Assembly (NCBI GenBank): GCA_027493625.1
Contig: JAOSKM010000001.1
Coordinates: 1,876,657 to 1,940,656 of the forward strand
Length of the DNA: 64,000 nt
From: Planctomycetota bacterium
Lineage (GTDB): Bacteria; Planctomycetota; UBA8742; UBA2392
Direction: 5' to 3'
The translations under genes were made by a program, and so were the position numbers. The notes below the pieces were generated by a model. The model saw only the letters and a list, made by a program, of their open reading frames with translations. It was not told the DNA's origin and did not search any database. The first letter of the stretch is position 1; each line of letters opens with the position of its first letter. Positions 61,005-64,000 of this stretch are shown here, one piece after another.

Positions 61005-61067
61005 TTCGTTCAATTTATTTTTCGGATTACGAAAACTACTCCGCGTGTTCATTCCGCATTGAACGAA
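61005..61067. promoter_or_regulatory. inverted-repeat operator candidate of the XRE-cupin gene
   Basis: TTCGTTCAAT (61005-61014) and ATTGAACGAA (61058-61067) are a perfect ten-base inverted pair 43 bases apart, and GTTCATTCC at 61047 adds a half site. They lie between the regulator and the divergent esterase gene, which suggests looping or cooperative binding by the regulator. Confidence 0.5.
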
Positions 61068-61081
61068 CTGGAGCCACTCCC

Positions 61082-61972
61082 ATGAAAACCCTGCTTCTTA
61101 CCCTGCCGCTGCTGCTGTTGGCCGGCTGCAGCATTGAGCTGTCTGAAAAGATCAACAGCGACTATGAAGCCGTCGAGTTGCCGAAACAGCAGCTTGAGTA
61201 CCGCGTCTATCTGCCGCCCCAGTACGAAAGCCAGCCGAACCGCCAGTTCCCGCTGCTGGTCTACTTCCATGGCGGCGGCGGCAGCCATCGCACCTGGGGC
61301 GCCAAAGACGGCCTGGGCGAGCGCATGCTGCCCAAGATGGAAACCGAAGAGTTCGGACCCTTCATCGTGCTGGCCCCCAGCGTCGGACGCTTCGACGTGA
61401 TCGCCGGCGAATCCGAGCGCGTGCTGTTCAATGAGGTGATCCCCGATGTGCGCCGCGACTACCGCGTGAACGATACCACCGTCGCCTTCGGGCACAGCAT
61501 GGGCGGCCTGAGCGCCATGATGCTCAGCCTGCGCCATCCGCAGGCCTTCGATGCCGTCGCGGCCGCGAGCCCCTTCGCCTACGACGTGTCGCCCTTCGCG
61601 CCGGAAGAGCGCATCCAGGCGTTCGAGCAGCAGTACGGTGACAGCTTCTACCTGGCCCGCTGGCAGAGCGGCGTGGCCGGCAAGTTCGGCGACATCGAGC
61701 AGTTCGAAGCCTACAGCCCCTTCGAGCAGGTTCGCCGCCTGGACCGCAAGTTGCCCTTCAAGCTGTTCATCACGACCGGCACCGAGGACCAGATGGGCCT
61801 GTACCCGCAGAACCGCCTGCTGCACGAAGAGCTGGTCCGCAAGGGCATCGAGCACGAGTTCCTGGTTCAAGAGGGCGTGGCGCACACCACCATCGCCGAA
61901 CCGAGGCTGTACGAGTGGATGGATGAGCAGGCCGACCGCATCCGCGTAGGCGGCAGCGCCGGCGGCAGCTAA
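61082..61972 (+). CDS. esterase lipoprotein (alpha/beta hydrolase)
   Basis: 296 residues, ATG after GGAG. Lipobox LLAGC (Cys16). The hydrolase fold shows LLVYFHGGGGSHRTWG (oxyanion), FGHSMGGLSAMML (catalytic Ser), TGTEDQMG (acid) and the His near GVAHTT. It matches the putative esterase family (esterase D/antigen 85-like layout). Substrate unknown. Divergent from the XRE-cupin regulator, which probably controls it. Confidence 0.87.
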   Translation: MKTLLLTLPLLLLAGCSIELSEKINSDYEAVELPKQQLEYRVYLPPQYESQPNRQFPLLVYFHGGGGSHRTWGAKDGLGERMLPKMETEEFGPFIVLAPSVGRFDVIAGESERVLFNEVIPDVRRDYRVNDTTVAFGHSMGGLSAMMLSLRHPQAFDAVAAASPFAYDVSPFAPEERIQAFEQQYGDSFYLARWQSGVAGKFGDIEQFEAYSPFEQVRRLDRKLPFKLFITTGTEDQMGLYPQNRLLHEELVRKGIEHEFLVQEGVAHTTIAEPRLYEWMDEQADRIRVGGSAGGS

Positions 61973-62008
61973 CACTCCAGGCCCGGTCGTATCGTGGGAC
62001 GGCCGGGC

Positions 62009-62040
62009 AGGGGCAGTCACTTCGGTGGCTGCCCCTTTTC
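62009..62040 (+). terminator. intrinsic terminator with UUCG loop
   Basis: AGGGGCAGTCAC (62009-62020) pairs with 62025-62036 over TTCG, with one G-T pair, then TTTTCC. It ends the esterase transcript and faces QueD. Confidence 0.9.
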
Positions 62041-62043
62041 CTG

Positions 62044-62400
62044 TTAACTGCCGCGATAGACGCAGCCGGCCGTGCAGGTTTCCTTGACCGCGACTTTGCT
62101 CAGGTTGGCCAGTGCGGGCTTGAGGCGCTGCCAGACCCAGATCGCGAGGTTCTCGCTGGTGGGGTTTTCCAGGCCTTCGATGTCGTTGAGGTAGTTGTGG
62201 TCAAGCTGCCGGTCGATCGGCGCGAAGGCCTGCTTGATCTCGGCAAAGTCCTGCACCCAGCCGGTCTGTTCGCCGACCGGGCCTTCCACGTGCACGGAAA
62301 TCTCGAACGAGTGGCCGTGCAGGCGCCCGCACTTGTGCCCGGGCGGCACGTTCGGCAGCTTGTGCGCGGCCTCGATGCGGAAGGTCTTGTAGATCTCCAT
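62044..62400 (-). CDS. queD: 6-carboxy-tetrahydropterin synthase (QueD/PTPS family)
   Basis: 118 residues from the ATG at 62400; the usual QueD size. Zinc ligands His13, His28 and His30, catalytic Cys24 in CGRLHGH, and LDHNYLND with the catalytic His and Asp. [11 protein letters not shown] with its Glu binds the pterin. It makes 6-carboxy-tetrahydropterin, the second step toward queuosine/preQ1. Other pterin-synthase functions are less likely because of the short length and Cys24. No other queuosine gene is nearby. The frame is open upstream to 62475. Confidence 0.9.
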   Translation of the reverse strand: MEIYKTFRIEAAHKLPNVPPGHKCGRLHGHSFEISVHVEGPVGEQTGWVQDFAEIKQAFAPIDRQLDHNYLNDIEGLENPTSENLAIWVWQRLKPALANLSKVAVKETCTAGCVYRGS

Positions 62401-62513
62401 GGCACCGATATAGCAACCTTGCACCGGTTCTCCACACGGGGTGCGGCACTGACACCTTTTCCGAAATCCGATCACACCCCTCGCGGCCGGTATCTCCTCG
62501 CTACAACCTGGAA

Positions 62514-62990
62514 GTTCTGTCGCCCCTTACGGGGCTCCTTGGATTGGATGCAGACCGGACCCCGGGCTCACGCCCGGGGCTAAGTTCTGGCGCCCGCAAG
62601 CGGGCTGAACGCTGCCGCAAGCGGGCCAGGCACCGCCGCGGATGGCCGAAAGCCTGCGCGGATGGCCGAAAGCCGCCGCGGATGGCCGAAAGCCGCCGCG
62701 GATGGCCGAAAGCCGCCGCGGATGGCCGAAAGCCGCCGCGGATGGCCGAAAGCCGCCGCGGATGGCCGAAAGCCTGCGCGGATGGCTGAGAGCCTGCGCG
62801 GATGGCTGAGAGCCTGCGCGGATGGCTGAGAGCCTGCGCGGATGGCTGAAAGCCGCCGCGGATGGCTGAGAGCTGCTGCTGGCGGGCTGAAAGCCGCCGC
62901 AGGCGGCGCAAGAACTTAGCCCGGGGCGTAAGCCCCGGGTTGCCGGGCATAAAACCACTGAGCCCCGTCAGGGGCGACAGAAAGAATGTC
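62514..62990. repeat. large nested palindrome upstream of dnaB
   Basis: The outer arms are gttctgtcgccccttacggg (62514 on) and ccccgtcaggggcgacagaa (to ~62983). The inner arms are ccccgggctcacgcccgggg, gctaagttctggcgcc, and gcgcaagaacttagcccggg. The centre holds the 20-bp tandem array. No gene in 62476-63046. It is the third concentric structure of the window. Confidence 0.7.
62641..62880. repeat. 20-bp tandem repeat array, about 12 units
   Basis: The unit is gatggccgaaagccgccgcg, with units 8-12 drifting to gatggctgagagcctgcgcg. Units are exactly 20 bases, without spacers, so it is not a CRISPR. Each has a small ggc-cgaa-agcc stem. Length likely varies between strains. Confidence 0.9.
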
Positions 62991-63046
62991 GCACTGGCCG
63001 CTAACATGAGCGCGTCCGGACTGGACGTGTGGAGCACATAGGCATC

Positions 63047-64000
63047 ATGGCAACCGAGCAAGGTTTCATCCCCCCGCACAGCATCGAGGCCGAACAGGCC
63101 GTGCTGGGCGCCATATTCGTTGACCCGGGCTGCCTGCCCGAGGTGACGCTGATCCTGAAGACGCCCGAGATGTTCTGGCGCGCCAGCCACCAGCACATCT
63201 ACCGCGCGATCCAGCAGCTCTCGGCCGAGGGGCACGAGATCGACTGGGTCAGCGTAGGCGAGCAGGTGCGCAAGAACGGCGCGCTGGATGAATGCGGTGG
63301 AAACGACGCCCTGCACGCCTACCTGTCCGAAGTCAGCCACAGCGTGCCCAGCGCGTACGCGGCCGAGCGCTACGCCGGCATCGTGCGCGACCGCGCCCTG
63401 ATGCGTGAGATCATCCTGCGCGCCAGCGACATCCGCAGCATGGCGCTGGATGAAACCCGTACACCGGGCGACGTGATCGAGAAGCTGGAGCGCGACGTGT
63501 TCGAGATCGCCGCCCAGCGCTTCCACGGCGAAACCCACAGCGTGCAGATGCTGATCCAGAAGGTGATGGAGCAGCAGTCCCGGATGCGCGAGTGGCGCCT
63601 CTCCCACGACGGCCACGCCCTGCCAGGCCTGAGCAGCGGCTACAGCGACCTGGACGCCTTCACTACCGGCTGGAAGGCCGGCGAGCTGATCGTGATCGGC
63701 GCGCGTCCCGGCCAGGGCAAGACTTCGCTGATGCTGAACCTGGCGGAAAACATCGCGCTGGACGCCCACAACCGCCGCGATGACGGCAGGGGCGGCGTGC
63801 TGGTGTTCAGCCTGGAAATGACCGGTACCGAGCTGGTGCAGCGCGTGATCTGCGCCAACGCCGGCGTGGACCTGAAGAAGGTGAAGCTGGGCCTCTACAA
63901 CAAGCAGGAAGAGGCCGAGCTGAAGGAAGCCACCGGCCGGCTGGCCCAGGCCGCGATCTTCGTGGATGACTCGTTCACGCTCAGCATGTCCGAGATCCGC
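63047..64000 (+). CDS. dnaB: replicative DNA helicase DnaB (5' part, cut by window end)
   Basis: 318 codons seen, the frame runs off the window. N-terminal DnaB domain: PPHSIEAEQAVLGAIFVDPG, then QHIYRAIQQL and the linker helix. The RecA-like domain starts near 200 (GLSSGYSDLDAFTTGWKAGELIVIGARPGQGKTS), with Walker A at ~218-227, and continues with VFSLEMTGTELVQR and IFVDDSF. It unwinds DNA at the replication fork. The ATG at 63047 gives the family N-terminus. Confidence 0.95.
   Translation, partial: MATEQGFIPPHSIEAEQAVLGAIFVDPGCLPEVTLILKTPEMFWRASHQHIYRAIQQLSAEGHEIDWVSVGEQVRKNGALDECGGNDALHAYLSEVSHSVPSAYAAERYAGIVRDRALMREIILRASDIRSMALDETRTPGDVIEKLERDVFEIAAQRFHGETHSVQMLIQKVMEQQSRMREWRLSHDGHALPGLSSGYSDLDAFTTGWKAGELIVIGARPGQGKTSLMLNLAENIALDAHNRRDDGRGGVLVFSLEMTGTELVQRVICANAGVDLKKVKLGLYNKQEEAELKEATGRLAQAAIFVDDSFTLSMSEIR

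Noticed and set aside
62641..62880. Regular 20-bp repeats suggesting a CRISPR array
   Set aside because: Units are contiguous with no unique spacers, and no cas gene is near.

Overview
The window is a 64 kb, G+C-rich, densely coding chromosomal segment of a diderm bacterium. LpxB and an LpxH-like phosphatase imply lipopolysaccharide. Sigma-54, MscL, multihaem cytochromes c, many lipoproteins and several large secreted proteins of unknown function point to an environmental, respiring Gram-negative. The style (zinc-ribbon plus membrane-anchor proteins, STAS-like/FHA protein, abundant palindromic intergenic repeats, a GxxExxY gene) suggests Planctomycetota or a neighbouring phylum. No rRNA or marker set is present, so this placement is an inference.

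Layout. 0-7 kb: a polytopic membrane protein, a secreted protein, and a secreted GND-repeat protein ending in a parvulin domain. 7-10.7 kb: FabL-type enoyl-ACP reductase, two small lipoproteins, and a molybdenum-cofactor pair (MocA-like, XdhC). 10.7-17.7 kb: metal homeostasis, with znuA-znuC-znuB leftwards and feoA-feoA-feoB plus a Cys-rich partner rightwards. The shared intergenic region carries a Fur-like box and a Zur-like palindrome. 18.5-27.3 kb: an M20 deacetylase, argH, argG, a GxxExxY cassette, a dethiobiotin-synthetase-like P-loop gene, a dihydroorotase and ornithine aminotransferase; together these cover arginine, ornithine and pyrimidine metabolism. 27.5-38.3 kb: zinc-ribbon membrane protein, degenerate acyl-carrier-like protein, esterase, RidA, dGTPase, a Clp-N/alpha-hydroxyacid oxidase fusion, an aspartoacylase-like lipoprotein, an FHA protein, two related membrane proteins and a small monooxygenase. 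38.4-46.8 kb: FAD dehydrogenase, CPBP protease, twin dihaem lipoproteins, HD protein, degenerate receiver, LpxB and a radical SAM enzyme. 47-64 kb: a surface protein with a sorting-like tail, a large lipoprotein, recR, rpoN, a pentahaem lipoprotein, peroxiredoxin, mscL, a diguanylate cyclase, a lipase, the LpxH-like phosphatase, an XRE-cupin regulator, an esterase lipoprotein, QueD and the 5' part of dnaB.

Three things stand out beyond gene content. (1) The palindrome TTGAC-NN-GTCAA occurs eight times, always inside genes and always in the same reading frame, built from codons that look uncommon here. (2) Intergenic spaces are filled by mirrored oligomer arrays: a short word repeated on one side and its reverse complement on the other. 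Each locus has its own word, and arrays often sit inside operons; one set surrounds the GxxExxY gene. (3) Larger concentric palindromes built from REP-like modules occur at about 30.9 kb, 59.7 kb (same element, inverted) and 62.5-63.0 kb (around a 20-bp tandem array upstream of dnaB).

Six genes are split by single-base differences, mostly in homopolymers. This suggests residual sequencing indels as much as real decay, so these genes should be read as probably intact in the organism until checked.
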